This document shows positions 43,892 through 54,719 of a DNA stretch of 64,000 bases, in pieces. The DNA lies in assembly GCA_949987705.1 (NCBI GenBank), contig OX465281.1:237171143-237235142 (forward strand), written 5' to 3'. The notes under the pieces are model-generated. The model saw only the letters and a list, made by a program, of their open reading frames with translations, was not told the origin of the DNA and searched no databases. Each line of letters starts with the position of its first letter. Position 1 is the stretch's first letter. The DNA comes from Thereva unica. Taxonomy: Eukaryota > Arthropoda > Insecta > Diptera > Therevidae. Position numbers and translations under genes: made by a program.

Positions 43892-44645
43892 GGCTCTGAA
43901 AGCCCTGCGCTCTTGCACAAACAGCTCTAGAACTACCTCTGAATGTCGCAGATCTCTTAACGAGATGGCTCAACAGTTCAGGACCCTCCTCGTATGGGTG
44001 CCTGGGCACCGAAATATAGAGGGAAATTGTAAAGCTGACAAACTGGCTACAAAGGGCACGACCGCTACTCTCCTTCCGGAAAAGGAAAGAGTTGGTATGC
44101 CTGGGGCCACTTTTAAACTCCAATGCAAACAGCACACAATACTACAAGCGAAAAAGCATTGGAGAGATCTTAATAAATGCATGGTGGCCAAACTAACCTG
44201 GCCCTCTTATGATCTTCGGCGGACCACCTCATTACTGAGCCTCGGTAGACCAGACCTCTCAGCTATAGTCGGAGTGCTTACCGGACACTGTCTGATAGGG
44301 ACGCATGCGACCGCTTAGGTCTTGAGACCTACGATTTTTGTAGAAGCTGTAAAAATCCAGACGAGGAGGAAAGGGTACTACATCTCCTCTGTCACTGTCC
44401 AGCCCTATGCAGAAACAGACTAAGCGCATTTGGAGAGCACTTTTTAAACACGCTTACGGAGATCTCAAAGATCGGGATCCCGCAACTTAGAAGATTCATT
44501 ACTTCCTCGAGATGGTTTATCGAAGAAACGACACTTGAACAACAAGTTTAAAGTGGGATCACTATGGCATCACAATGGGCCTATACTTTTGGCCTAAGTG
44601 TATGAGCTCAAACCAACAGCTCAGCCATACCTAACCTAACCTAAC
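43892..44645 (+). pseudogene. 5'-truncated I-like LINE with telomere-like tail and 14-bp target duplication
   Basis: ctaagagcccgcca at 43878-43891 and 44646-44659 flanks the segment exactly. Inside are RNase H remnants (ALKAL, then LLVWVPGHRNIEGNCKADKL), the VGVLTGHCLIGTHAT block and, after a frameshift near 44318, a CRSCKN...HLLCHCPAL zinc-knuckle-like C-terminus and FITSSRWFIEE. The element ends in ctaacctaacctaac. Together this is a target-primed insertion of the 3' third of an I-group LINE. Confidence 0.85.
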
Positions 44646-44750
44646 CTAAGAGCCCGCCAAGAAAGGGCCATTGATTGTATATAACGAAAATATACAAGTC
44701 CCCATAAAACAAATTCAACAATACATTTGGGTTAGATTCTTAATTCTAAA
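44646..44750 (+). pseudogene. LINE RT C-terminal fragment, target of the I-like insertion
   Basis: A frame reading AKKGPLIVYNENI and QVPIKQIQQYIWVRF resembles the ...G.L.....VP.K....YLGV.. segment after RT motif C of LINEs. The I-like element appears to have landed at its upstream edge. Family not assigned. Confidence 0.4.
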
Positions 44751-44759
44751 TTAAGCTTA

Positions 44760-45670
44760 CTACTAGACAATAGATCCTAATTTGAACATGATGAACTGAT
44801 AGTACAATGAATAAAGCAAAAGCTATGCCAAATTTTTTCCCGTGACGGCTTTTGGAATCATGCAATCTTTTATATTTGTTTACTTTCTAGTTCGGCCAAA
44901 GGTTGCATACGGACAATGGACTCTATTGAATGATGTGATTTAAGAAAGACATGACAAATGGCTGCATTAGGGGTCGTTTGAGTCCATGTATTTCAGGTCT
45001 TAAAGTTTATGGACTATGCTTTGTATCTATTCTGTAAAGTTTGCCGTAATTTGTAAAGCCTGCCTATATTTTCACTCTGGAAACAAACTTGAAAAATATT
45101 TTCCAAACCAGAGTACATACTGTATGTTTACGAAAACAAAAGTTTTCCTAGAAACACGTTATTGACATCCGTATACTGAAAAAACACCGTGTCACTTATG
45201 TTTCACTGGACATCGATACAAACCTAAATAATCAAATATTTAAAAGACGATAATTTACACACAATAGAAGCAATGATCGAATAAAAAATTAAAATTACCC
45301 CAGTCTAAGTGAAAACTACGACATAATTTTCACCTAAAATCAATTTTCATGTTGCTCTTGTACGTCTTGATTAAATTTGTCACAGTCAAAGTGACATGGA
45401 AAATTCATTCTCGAGTCTTAACTTTGTCAATAATTAATGGAGAGTGGAGAGCCCTTGGCCACTTTAGCTGCTTAAGAAGGTATAATGGAATGTAATTGGA
45501 TAAGTTTCACGAGCGAACTTTGACTTACACATTTAGGGAAACATTTATCCCTGGGGGATGGAAAAATCTTTGGAGGACTTGGATCTACAAGGAAAAAATC
45601 TTATGAAACTCGATATGAAACAGGATATCATTGTGAAAGTTTCTTTTTTTGAGTTGACTTATAATATAGT
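44760..45670. other. AT-rich spacer
   Basis: No recognised feature. Confidence 0.35.
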
Positions 45671-46761
45671 GTCTAGACCAGGGGTGGCCAACCCACGGCA
45701 ATTCGCAGGAAATTGTGGGCGGATTTAGCAAAATATTTTGTACTAGAAGGTTCCAACATGTCACACAGTAAAAAGGAGCCAGCTATGATTAACCTTCAAA
45801 GCCTGCCATTGAGAATTAGATTTCGGGGTGTACCGAGTAACAGGATAAAATTCGTAGGAATTGCCTTTTCTCTGTAACAATTCAAAATAAAGACCGCATC
45901 CGCAACAAAATTGAGTCCCATTGATTTAACACAGAAAACAAGCATATTTACAAGCAATTCAACTTCTTTGGTCAACATCGATCTAGTGTGTTCTGAGTGC
46001 AGAATTCTTTTTATTCTGCTGCTTTAATCCCGCATGTAATATATTGCGGAAACAGTTGTCCTTGTTGTGGCCTCTTTTGGTATGGTGCTCCTCCACGTCT
46101 AGGTTTTCCAACTAGACAAATTCCTTGCGAATTCGCCTCAAGGGCCTGTTTGGCTAAAATCTGATTTGCACCTCGCAAGGTTTTCCCATTCCAATTCAAT
46201 TTCCTTTGCTTGATTTCGACATCTATCCTTTCTTGGCCTGCACGGCGCTATAGTTCTTGGTTCATTTGTAATTCTATCTTGCCAGCGGATTTTTGATGAA
46301 AACTTGAAGGCGCCTTGTGATGAATTGGGCTACTTTCAATGTTTCGCAAACATTCAAAAGAATTGATTTAACATTGAAGTTGTAAGTTTTGTAATTTTTG
46401 ATGTCTAGGATAAAAAGTTGTGGAACTTGGTTCAATTTTCAACGGCGAATCGTATCTTACTGAAAATGGAATTTACAAAAATTGAATACCGGGCCATCTT
46501 GCCCCACCAATTATATTAAATTTCGCCTGGACCCTTAATAATGCTCATTCTTCTTCTATTGCATATTTTGACTCAACTCTCATCTCCTGCTTCACGGTAC
46601 CAAAGTTTACCTCAACTTGAAAAAATGTTTTAATCATGGTACAATAATACGGGCCTAATACACTCAATCGAGCAATTATAGGGTATCGCGCGCCCGCGAA
46701 TATTAAGAAAACTATCCAACCAAATGAAATAATTTAAATTAGGTATTTTTAAGAAAACATA

Positions 46762-46950
46762 AATCTAGCTATTCATGGTGGAAAATTTTAATATTTTTTA
46801 TTAGTATATTAGTTATAATGGTTCAAAGTTCCGTACCTGCGCCCGGAAAATACTCCTATTTAGGTGGAAAAATTTTAAAATTTTTTTAATGTACGATAAA
46901 CTTAAATCGATTATCTAGCTATTCATGGTGGAAAATTTTTGAATTTTAGC
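46762..46950. repeat. Direct repeat pair, about 150-bp period
   Basis: ctagctattcatggtggaaa occurs near 46765 and again near 46915, with AT-rich sequence between. Roughly 1.3 units of a tandem repeat inside the hAT-bounded segment. Confidence 0.6.
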
Positions 46951-46959
46951 CTTCTTTCA

Positions 46960-48242
46960 TGAGTAAATTATGTTTTAAAAATTGTCCACAAAATTTAAGA
47001 ACGAAAATTCCCTAAAATTCTTCAGTTTTAATACATCAAATTTCCGCTCCAAGCAAATCTCTGCGCTAGTTGTATTCTGTATAAAGCATTTGCGTAATCT
47101 TACACGAGATGCGTTTGTATAAGTGAGAGCTTCTGCTTCGGTTTTTGCAGGGGAAATTTCAAACCTTTTTTGTTGCAGGCATGGATGGTGATCGTATTTT
47201 CGGGAAAAAATAAAATCTGAGGAAAAATCGGTTTGTTTGGCAAGAATTTTAATGACTTGCTTGATGGTGATTTCCTTGATTTGAGAATTTAGGGATTCTT
47301 GCCCGGTGGTCAGGTAGTGATCAATCGGTGTTTATTATCTTGGCTTTATGAAAAACCCAAGAAAATATTTTAATGGCAAATACTACCTTCATGTAATAAT
47401 TAAGTTTTATGACATCCTTGTTTTTCGTTATTGTCTTTTTAGCCGTAACAACTTCCCGGAACTAGATTCGCAAAAAAGGTGTATCCCTTGCACAGGTATT
47501 TTACAACATGAGTGTAGATAAATTTTGCCTAAATTCATTTTTTATGGTTTTTATTATTTTTGTATGTAAATACCAAAAAATAAATAAAAATCTTCCATCA
47601 AATTTTAAACTTTTTAACAAAACTTTCAAATTGTTGTAAATATTTTACCATAAATTTTAATTTTTGTACATATTTTATGTCTTCCCAAATAAAAATTTTA
47701 CAAATATGTATATTTTATTAGAATTCATTTATTTCGATTTTTTATTGTTTATTAGCCGCACTTGCTAAATTTCAAATCAGCAAAAGCAGCGATATCAAAA
47801 TTTCACATGAATGAAAAATTTAAATATCAAACAAAAAAGATCTATTCTCATATCCCATGACAGGAACAAGTTCGTAGAGTGCATTACTGCGACATTAATT
47901 CAATTTCCATTCATAATTATCTAACACTGGCTTCAATTTCTAGCCGGCGACACCGCAGAAGAGATTTCTTGAAAGTCGCCAGAAAATTTACCTCGGGCAC
48001 GCACTCATAAAGTAAAGCCCAACAAGACATACGAATGCAGCCGAACCCCTTTATTGTGCAAAGATTTCCCCTCCGGCGGCCGTGTTGTGGACTGCAAGCA
48101 GTGCACAACAGGTAATTTTGACTGTGTTAGGAGGTTTTTGAGATTGGGTTAGTTTAATTTTGTGACTGTATTTTTTTTTAAGCTTCCCTTAATATTTTGT
48201 TGTTGGAACTGAATTTCATGTTGGACTTCGTCGCTGAGTGTA
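46960..48242. other. AT-rich interior of the hAT-bounded segment
   Basis: No recognised coding region; the 63-codon frame at 47917-48108 is not assigned. Confidence 0.3.
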
Positions 48243-49100
48243 TTAGGGCCTTAAGTAAAAGCTCTGTTTCCATCTTGAAAAGCTTAAACGCAATTTGTTA
48301 GAGAAAATATCTGAGTGTCCCCAGCATACCAAACTTTCCGAATTCCTACAAGTCGAAAGATTTTCGAAAGCAATACAACAACAAAAACTAAAGCTTTTTA
48401 TGTGGCGATTAGTCGAAACTAAATCGAAAAGAATTCGGAAAACAATTTCGCAACAATGTCACGACGAAGCCGGTAACAAATTTTCTTAACGAAGTACGCC
48501 AGAAATCGGAACACTTGTCTTAACTTACATCGTGTGTCAAAGTGAAGTGCGCAAGTGCATTATTGTGAAATTGAAGTTTGTTGTATTTTTGTGAGTATTT
48601 TTTAAAAGTGTGTTTTTTAAATAGCAAGGTAATAATAATTGTTTCAATTCCATTTAAGAGTTACGGAAATTCGTATATTTTTCCCGAATTCGCAATAGAA
48701 TTCTGAACAAATTCGGAAAGAAAAATATATGAAGGGGTTGACACGACATCGTTAAAGAATTCTTTTCGAAATCGTTAGGAAATTTAGTAAAGTAAATGGC
48801 GTGAAGCTTTTATTAGGGTAAAAAGCTTTGCTAAATCATTACTAAATTTCGTAACGATTTCGAAAAGAATTTCTTTAACGATGTCGTGTCAACCTCTTCA
48901 TATATTTTTCTTTCCGAATTTGTTCAGAATTCTATTGCGAATTCGGGAAAAATATACGAATTTCCGTAATGAATTCGTTAAGTTATCTTAAAGATTGGTT
49001 TGCTGGGTCGTCAGTGAAAGCTTTTTTCCCTTATGAACTGAGATCTGAATCACGTCACGAAGCCAAAGCTTTTCCTTATGAGCCTACCTTGTATTATTGT
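48243..49100 (+). mobile_element. MITE family C, copy split by a hairpin-bearing insertion
   Basis: 48250-48318 (aaaagctctgtttccatct, gagaaaatatctgagtg) matches the left half, and 49008-49100 (agcttttttcccttatgaac, cttatgagcctaccttgt) matches the right half of the intact copy at 50393-50578. About 690 bp is inserted between the halves. Confidence 0.65.
48661..48969. repeat. 309-bp near-perfect hairpin
   Basis: Arms 48661-48790 and 48839-48969 are inverted copies with few mismatches (ttacggaaattcgtatattt ... inverse ending tttccgtaa). The spacer is about 48 bp. Arms are rich in TTCGAA/GAATTC-like words. It is part of the segment that splits the family C MITE. Confidence 0.85.
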
Positions 49101-49104
49101 ATAG

Positions 49105-50640
49105 ATTTTTTCAAACTCCGTGACACAAAAAATTTGAACAGTTCTGCGCACCTCATTGCCAAATTTTATAAATATTGTTCTATCATTTCCCCGCTTTTTA
49201 GTTAAAACGGCAACAAACGCAGAAAAAACTCAACAAAATAATTTGGGAAGGGATGCGCGCATGCCGAATGAATAAAGTTAATTAATCTTTATATGTGTTG
49301 AGCAGAGCTTTTAAATACATGTAAAACTCCTGCTCAACCAAGTCAGTTTATCCATCGTAATAAGCATAATTTTACTATAATTATGCTTAATATTTCTCAT
49401 CCCTAAATTTAAAATAAATTAAAAGAATTGCTGGAAAAATTTCTTTTAAAGATATGAGCATTTTCATTCATAAATTGAGAGTTCTTCGCAGCCGCAAGCA
49501 ACACAACCTCCCCAAGCAGAAGCGCGCTTGCGACTGGCGGAAAATGTCAACAATCTAGTAATCAAAGTGATAAAAACACAAATTTCGTATTTTTTAGTAG
49601 AAAACACTACAAATTATTTCTGTAGCATATGTGTAAAATATAAAAACCTCAAAATAAAAAAATAAATTTAAAAAGGAGTGTTTTTCAGTCATAATTTGTA
49701 ATTTTTTTAAATAATCATTGAAGTCCCAGAAAAATACACCTCCCTTTAGCAATACGCAGTCGCGACTGATTACATGGTAGCAGCGAGCAATAATAACAAG
49801 AGTGATTAGGTGGAGCTCAAGGACAAGTAAAAGAGTTAAACATATGAAAGAAGAGATTAGAACTACCATTATTCAAAAAGTCCAAAAAAATATTAACAAA
49901 TGCGCGATAGATATACACTTTATACAAAAAACACAAGAGTATGAATGAAACAGAACATGTTGCTTGCTTCCCCTATTGGAATGTTTACATTCAAATGGAA
50001 GTCGAATTGGAACAGAGCACATGTAGCCGACTCTAATATGTTTATATGTATGCGTGGGCAAATTCTTGTTGGTACACATTGCGACTCTAAAACTTGGCTT
50101 TGTATTGTACATTAAAAACGCGGGAGTTTTGCAATTCTTCCAGTGTTGAGCTAAATATTGGCTAAATTGGAAAATTGGCACTTCCCCTTCATTTTTTATC
50201 TTTCTTTCACACACGTTGCGTGTAGTGTGAAAGCAATTCTGCCTCCTTTTATCATAGATATTACATCTTTGATATTTTGACTTCTTCACTCCTACTGAAA
50301 TTTTTATCAGCTGATCTCAAGGGCATTGAAACATTTTTGAAAATTTGTTCTAGCTCATCACTCTTATTATTATTGCTCGCTGATGGTAGCAAGCATGGTA
50401 CAATAATACAAGGTAGGCTCGCAAGGAAAAGCTCTGTTTCCATCTAGAAAAGCTTCTACCACTTTTATATGAGAAAAGATCTGAGTGACGTCACGAGAGA
50501 GCTTTTTTCCTTTGTGAACTAAGATCTGAGTGACGTCACGGGGCCCTTATGAGCTTACCTTGTAATTATTGTACCATGGTAGCAAGTGATTTGATAGGAG
50601 GAGTTAAATGAAGCTTTTGTCTGAGCTTTTAAACATTCTT
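49105..50640 (-). repeat. Dispersed repeat D, copy 2 (longer)
   Basis: Inverted match to 24430-25110: ttcaaactccgtgacac, ggatgcgcgcatgcc, ctacaaattatttctgtag, ccagaaaaatacacctccc and the far end caagtgatttgataggagga near 50580-50605. About 780 bp in the middle (49800-50580) is absent from copy 1 and includes the CRE-bearing MITE. Confidence 0.7.
50393..50578 (+). mobile_element. MITE family C, intact copy, carrying two CRE-like octamers
   Basis: Ends catggtacaataat/acaaggtaggctc and gagcttaccttgt/aattattgtaccatg are inverted. Inside, gatctgagTGACGTCAcg occurs twice, with TGACGTCA at 50486-50493 and 50531-50538. The copy lies in repeat D copy 2. Confidence 0.7.
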
Positions 50641-52090
50641 AAGAGCTTAGCTGGTGAACATGCGCGGGATGTCACGACGTTTGAAAACAACTATCCCATG
50701 GTTTTAATCATACCCATTCCCAAGTGCCCTTCTCCTACCAGTCCCTCCGATTTGCGGCCTCTCAGTATTCTTCCATTTCTGGCAAAGCTCGTTGAAAAGC
50801 TGATGGCTACGTGAACTGGCCTCACAAGCACATATTGTTCTCTCTGTTGCTGTTCTTAAGCTTTTGCAAAATTTCACCCTGGAGTACCCCAAGGCTCCAT
50901 TTTTGGGTCCCTTTTATTCAGTATTTTTACTAACGATATTCTAAGAATCATATGTAGGTATGTAGACGATGTGTAGCTTTATGTCCCTGCGCCAAGAGAT
51001 GAAATACTTATGTATGTGTGTGAAAAAGTTTGCTGTATCCTACTGGTCGCCATTAAATTTTCTGTAGCTAAATCCTTTGAAATCCCAGTGTATCTTTACA
51101 TATATCGCTCACTCTGCTACTTTTCGTCCTGAAATTTCTGCTATCTCGTTAAAGTCGGTTCTTCTTATTTGTGTTAAAAAAAAAAAAAAAAAACAAAAAA
51201 TCTTGGGGTGGTATCAAATAGCAGCATGGCCTGTTGCGATCACATTAGTTTCATTTCTAGTAAAACCAACGGGCTCTTGTCTAAACTTTGTTATCATTCT
51301 GGCTTGTTGAAAAGGGCTGTGCATATGAATTTGCTTATAGCCTTACTACTTCCTCTTCTAATGTATGGCCATTCCATCTATCCCTCTCTTGATTCTTCAT
51401 GCGTCCATAAGCTTGAAGTAGCGTTTAACGATTGTGTACGCCGTTTTTACCTCATTTAACCCTACTCGAACTCTATTGGGCTACTTTCTAAGGCTCGATT
51501 ACATTGAGGGAGTTTACAAGCTACTAGCTGGCTGGGGAGTTCACTAGCAGCTAATAAATTAGCCCAGTGCCATCATGCATGTTCACTAGCTAACTAGTGC
51601 ATTGTAAACAATCTTCCGAGAAAGTTGAAAGCCTTTACTAAGCCTGAGACTTTACTCGCTACTCTCTGGCGTGTGGGCCTCTTAGCTAGTAAACTGGCCG
51701 TGTGTCATCGTAGATTCTAATGAAATAGCTGTGAGTAACTTGGTTTCATTGACTAAAAAATGACGGAATTAGTCCGTTCTAGCTTGTTGGCTACTGAGCG
51801 TGTGGAAAGTTGCGAATGTCACCGTCAATATTGTACAAGCTGACAAGCCTATCCGGCTTCTAAATATGCCGGCTAGTAGTTTATAATCGAGCCGTGAGTA
51901 TAGGCTTCTACGACTGTTTCACGATATCTCTATGAACACACACCTACATACTTCAACCAGATTGTGCAGCTTTCGCAATTTCTCAGAAATAATAATTTAA
52001 TAATTCTGCGTTTCGGCACGTTAACGTCATCGTTCTTTCTTTGCCTTTGCAGCACAACTTTGGAGCTCGCTCCCTAATAGTCCAGTAAAT
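50610..52090 (+). pseudogene. LINE-B reverse transcriptase copy, degraded
   Basis: In order on the plus strand: IPIPKCPSPTSPSDLRPLSI then LPFLAKLVEKLM (RT motif 1 region), GVPQGSIFGSLLFSIF (motif B), YVDDVQLY (motif C), LLPLLMYG and KLEVAFNDCVRRFY (C-terminal region). After a MITE (51492-51893) come RLFHDISMNTHLHTSTRL and RSFFAFAAQLWSSLP. A poly-A run (about 51179-51197) and many frameshifts break it. It is the same family as 54720-55764. Confidence 0.8.
51492..51893. mobile_element. MITE inserted in LINE-B
   Basis: Ends ggctcgatta (51492) and taatcgagcc (51893) are inverted; both are followed inward by a taaac/tacaagctactagc-type block. The interior is dense in CTAG/TAGC words. LINE-B coding resumes on the far side. 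Confidence 0.65.
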
Positions 52091-52843
52091 AGGTCGAAAA
52101 AAAGGCCTTCGTAATGCGAAAAATACCGCACGCGATTTTTTTTTACCAAATGTTTTTACATATTTTTATGAGCTTAAATTCAAAATGGCGTCATCCCCAC
52201 CCTTATGCTTCACTTACAATGAAGGGAAACGCGTTTAATTCTATATCTCAGAAACTATGCGTTTTACGACAAAAATGTATATAATCTTTTTTGTAGATAA
52301 ATAAGTGATTTAACTTTTTTGTTCAGAATTTTTTTTTTGTAAAGTCAATATGTTCGGAGTTATAGTGCTTCAAACTTTATACATTACTTTCTTTGCACTA
52401 TATTTCGTTAACGGTTAGCCCGCCATAAAAAAGTCCTTTCTAAGACTTATAGAACACACGATTATCATTTTTTGATAGGGCTAATATTTCACGAGTTATA
52501 GCCTTTTAAATGTCGGAAAATGTAAATTCAAAAAAAAAATTCCTTTCTTTCCCCCATCATATTGACTTTACAAAAACGAACATATTGACTTTACAAAAAA
52601 AAATTCTGAACAAAAAAGTTAAATCACTTATTTATCTACAAAAAAGATTATATACATTTTTGTCGTAAAACGCATAGTTTCTGAGATATAGAATTAAACG
52701 CGTTTCCCTTCATTGTAAGTGAAGCATAAGGGTGGGGATGACGCCATTTTGAATTTAAGCTCATAAAAATATGTAAAAACATTTAGTAAAAAAAATCGCG
52801 CGCGGTATTTTTTGCAAAGAAAAAGTACCTATTTACTGGACTA
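52078..52843. mobile_element. Foldback element, 766 bp, ends TAGTCCAGTAAATAGGT
   Basis: tagtccagtaaataggt at 52078-52094 has its exact inverse at 52827-52843. The arms extend about 270 bp with few changes (atggcgtcatccccaccctt, gaagggaaacgcgtttaatt). A short repeat catattgactttacaaaaa occurs twice near 52558 and 52581. The element interrupts the LINE-B C-terminus after SSLPNS. Its TA|GTCC ends resemble those of 33207-34853. Confidence 0.8.
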
Positions 52844-52947
52844 TAAATTTTATTATATTAAATTTGAATCACCCTGACCCGAGGAATCATAATGCATTTT
52901 CAAAGTGGCCCGCTTTACCATTTGGGTTGGCCACCCCTGGTCTAGAC

Positions 52948-53419
52948 TACTCTCCTGGGTGAACAGAAACATTTGCTTGAAAATAAAATTCCGCTGAATT
53001 ATTATAAGAGTTGGCAGTGTATACTTGCAGTAAAGTGTTTGTCTGTCATCAGGTTTAATTTTTGTGACTGTTTGTTATTTTAATTTTTTAAAAGATGCAA
53101 CAAAAAAAATCTTTTGAAATATTCTTAAAAATTCTCAGAAAAAAATTTGCTTATTAAATATTCATTTGCTGGTAATTTATTGAATTTTTGCGATTTTTAT
53201 AAATATCCGGTTAATCGAAATGCTTGCAGACATTTGTTTCTCGACCCCAATTTGTTTTTATTAACGTGAAATGGCATCATTATTATTATTTATTATTTAT
53301 TTATTTTTGCAATATTTGTACAAAAGAAAAATTCTTAAATTAGTTACAATAAACTGTGGAATAACGACTTAAAATGAAGAATTAACAATAAAATATATCC
53401 TACTAATTCATAAAAAAAA
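52948..53419. other. AT-rich spacer
   Basis: A TTATT microsatellite lies near 53280-53310. Nothing else recognised. Confidence 0.35.
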
Positions 53420-53690
53420 AATTAAATAAAAAAAAACATTATAGAAAGAGAGGAGAAAAAAATTGATTTGCATTTTGAGAGAACGAGAGTGCAAGCAAAT
53501 TGAGATAGTATTTGCATTCTAAGACGGCCTCTGCCCGTGAGGTATTCAAAAAGAGGCCTTTTGAAAAGACAGCTTGATTCGATAAATTGCAGATTATAAG
53601 GAAGAGCATTCCGAAACAAAGCTGCATAAATAAAGTATGAACGTTGACCTAGCAAAGAACCAAACCGATAATTTCGTTGTTATTTCTGCG
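53420..53690 (-). pseudogene. LINE 3' coding fragment
   Basis: The minus-strand YFIYAALFRNALPYNLQF then FKRPLFEYL fits the C-terminal ...F...A..LWN.LP...........FK..L..YL block common to Jockey/CR1-like ORF2 proteins. Confidence 0.65.
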
Positions 53691-53797
53691 CGATTGCGAG
53701 AGCTACAGCTATTCAGAGAGGTGGGAGGGTTTTCGTCGTCTAAGTATACCATGAAAAATCTCACCAACATCGTCTTTATAAGTTTTTAAGGAACGCC

Positions 53798-54090
53798 CAG
53801 AAGGGGGGGTGCTTTCACAGGTGCAAATGGTACACTAGCACCGGGCGCAGTCGGACAGGGACGCAATTTCAGAAATTAAATTTTAAAAAAACTTGAAACT
53901 ATAAACAAACAAAAAATCCCGTGACTTCATTTTCATCTATTCATTCAGAATTGATTTTTAATCTATTCGGATATCTAATAAAATGAATATTTAAATGTTT
54001 GTGCCGTGGTCCATTGTTCGTCACTGCGATCAAACACGCGCTATATCTTACTGCACCGGTCGCAAAAAAAACCAGCCAGTCCTGCCTCCT
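53798..54090. mobile_element. hAT-like MITE family K, copy 1
   Basis: CAGAAGGGGGGGTGCTTTCA at the start; agcaccgggcgcagtcgg, gggacgcaattt and a later ccattgttcgtcactgcgat all recur at 54543-54694. It ends near ctgcaccggtcgc. The exact right limit is unclear. Confidence 0.5.
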
Positions 54091-54135
54091 ATTCCAATAC
54101 GGAACCACGATCATACACTCTGGTAGTGCGGAAGA

Positions 54136-54520
54136 AGGATATTAATAGGGTCTTAAATTAGGTAGTGAAGGGCGACAACTCATCTGCCTGGGAGAACTAC
54201 AGGCGAGGAAGAACAGTGTCGTGGTCGGCGTCATTTTACAGAATACAAAATATATCGCCAAAGTTCAAATTTCGTGACACAATGATAAGGATGACAGAGA
54301 AGCTAGAGAAAACTATTAAAATCATAATGAAAGTTCATTCTACAGGAAGCTTCTTCTCGGATAGGCATTGCGATTATTCGAAATCAAATGAATACGAGCT
54401 TGAACCGAGATTGGGTTGATAGGATCGTAACAGAAGAGGGATTGAAACCTGCTATAGAAACCTATTTCTCATTCAAAAAATCGCGGCTTGGCGAAATATT
54501 CTCTGCTTTCTCCAATACTA
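54136..54520 (+). pseudogene. LOA-type LINE linker/RT N-terminal fragment
   Basis: SAWENYRRGRTV, then DTMIRMTEKLEKTIKIIM and KVHSTGSFFSD, then (other frame) NTSLNRDWVDRIVTEEGLKP then AIETYFSFKKS. These align with residues about 18-145 of the intact LOA frame at 59466 (DPSGRMTETLEETNKILMEV; MNREEANGVVTEEGVRRAID). One internal deletion and a frameshift. Confidence 0.85.
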
Positions 54521-54542
54521 CAAGTAGATCATTGCACTTAAA

Positions 54543-54694
54543 CAGAGGCGGCGCTTTCATATTGACAAATGCTGCATTTGCACCGGGCGCAATTCGACTG
54601 GGACGCAATTTTTCCATTGTCCTTCATTGCAATCAAAAACGAGGAGCATACTGGCATACTGCATCGGGGGTATAAAACACGAGCACCGGCCCTG
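54543..54694. mobile_element. hAT-like MITE family K, copy 2
   Basis: The start CAGAGGCGGCGCT and the inverse of the end (CAGGGCCGGTGCT) match at 10 of 13 positions. The body matches 53798-54090. It adjoins the LINE-B fragment. Confidence 0.55.
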
Positions 54695-54719
54695 GGACCC
54701 TGGGAACATGCCAAGACAT

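Larger units (their letters stand above)
45679..52939. mobile_element. 7.26-kb hAT-type element (or composite) with 8-bp target duplication
   Basis: CAGGGGTGGCCAACCCA at 45679-45695 is matched by its exact inverse at 52923-52939. GTCTAGAC flanks both ends (45671-45678 and 52940-52947). A CAGGGGTGGCCAAC-type end with an 8-bp duplication is diagnostic of the hAT superfamily. No hAT transposase (BED finger or C-terminal dimerisation block) could be recognised inside; minus-strand frames at 45796-45978 and 46011-46199 are unassigned. The interior contains repeat D, CRE-bearing MITEs, LINE-B and two foldbacks, so much of its length is later insertion. The target site is itself palindromic. Confidence 0.85.
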
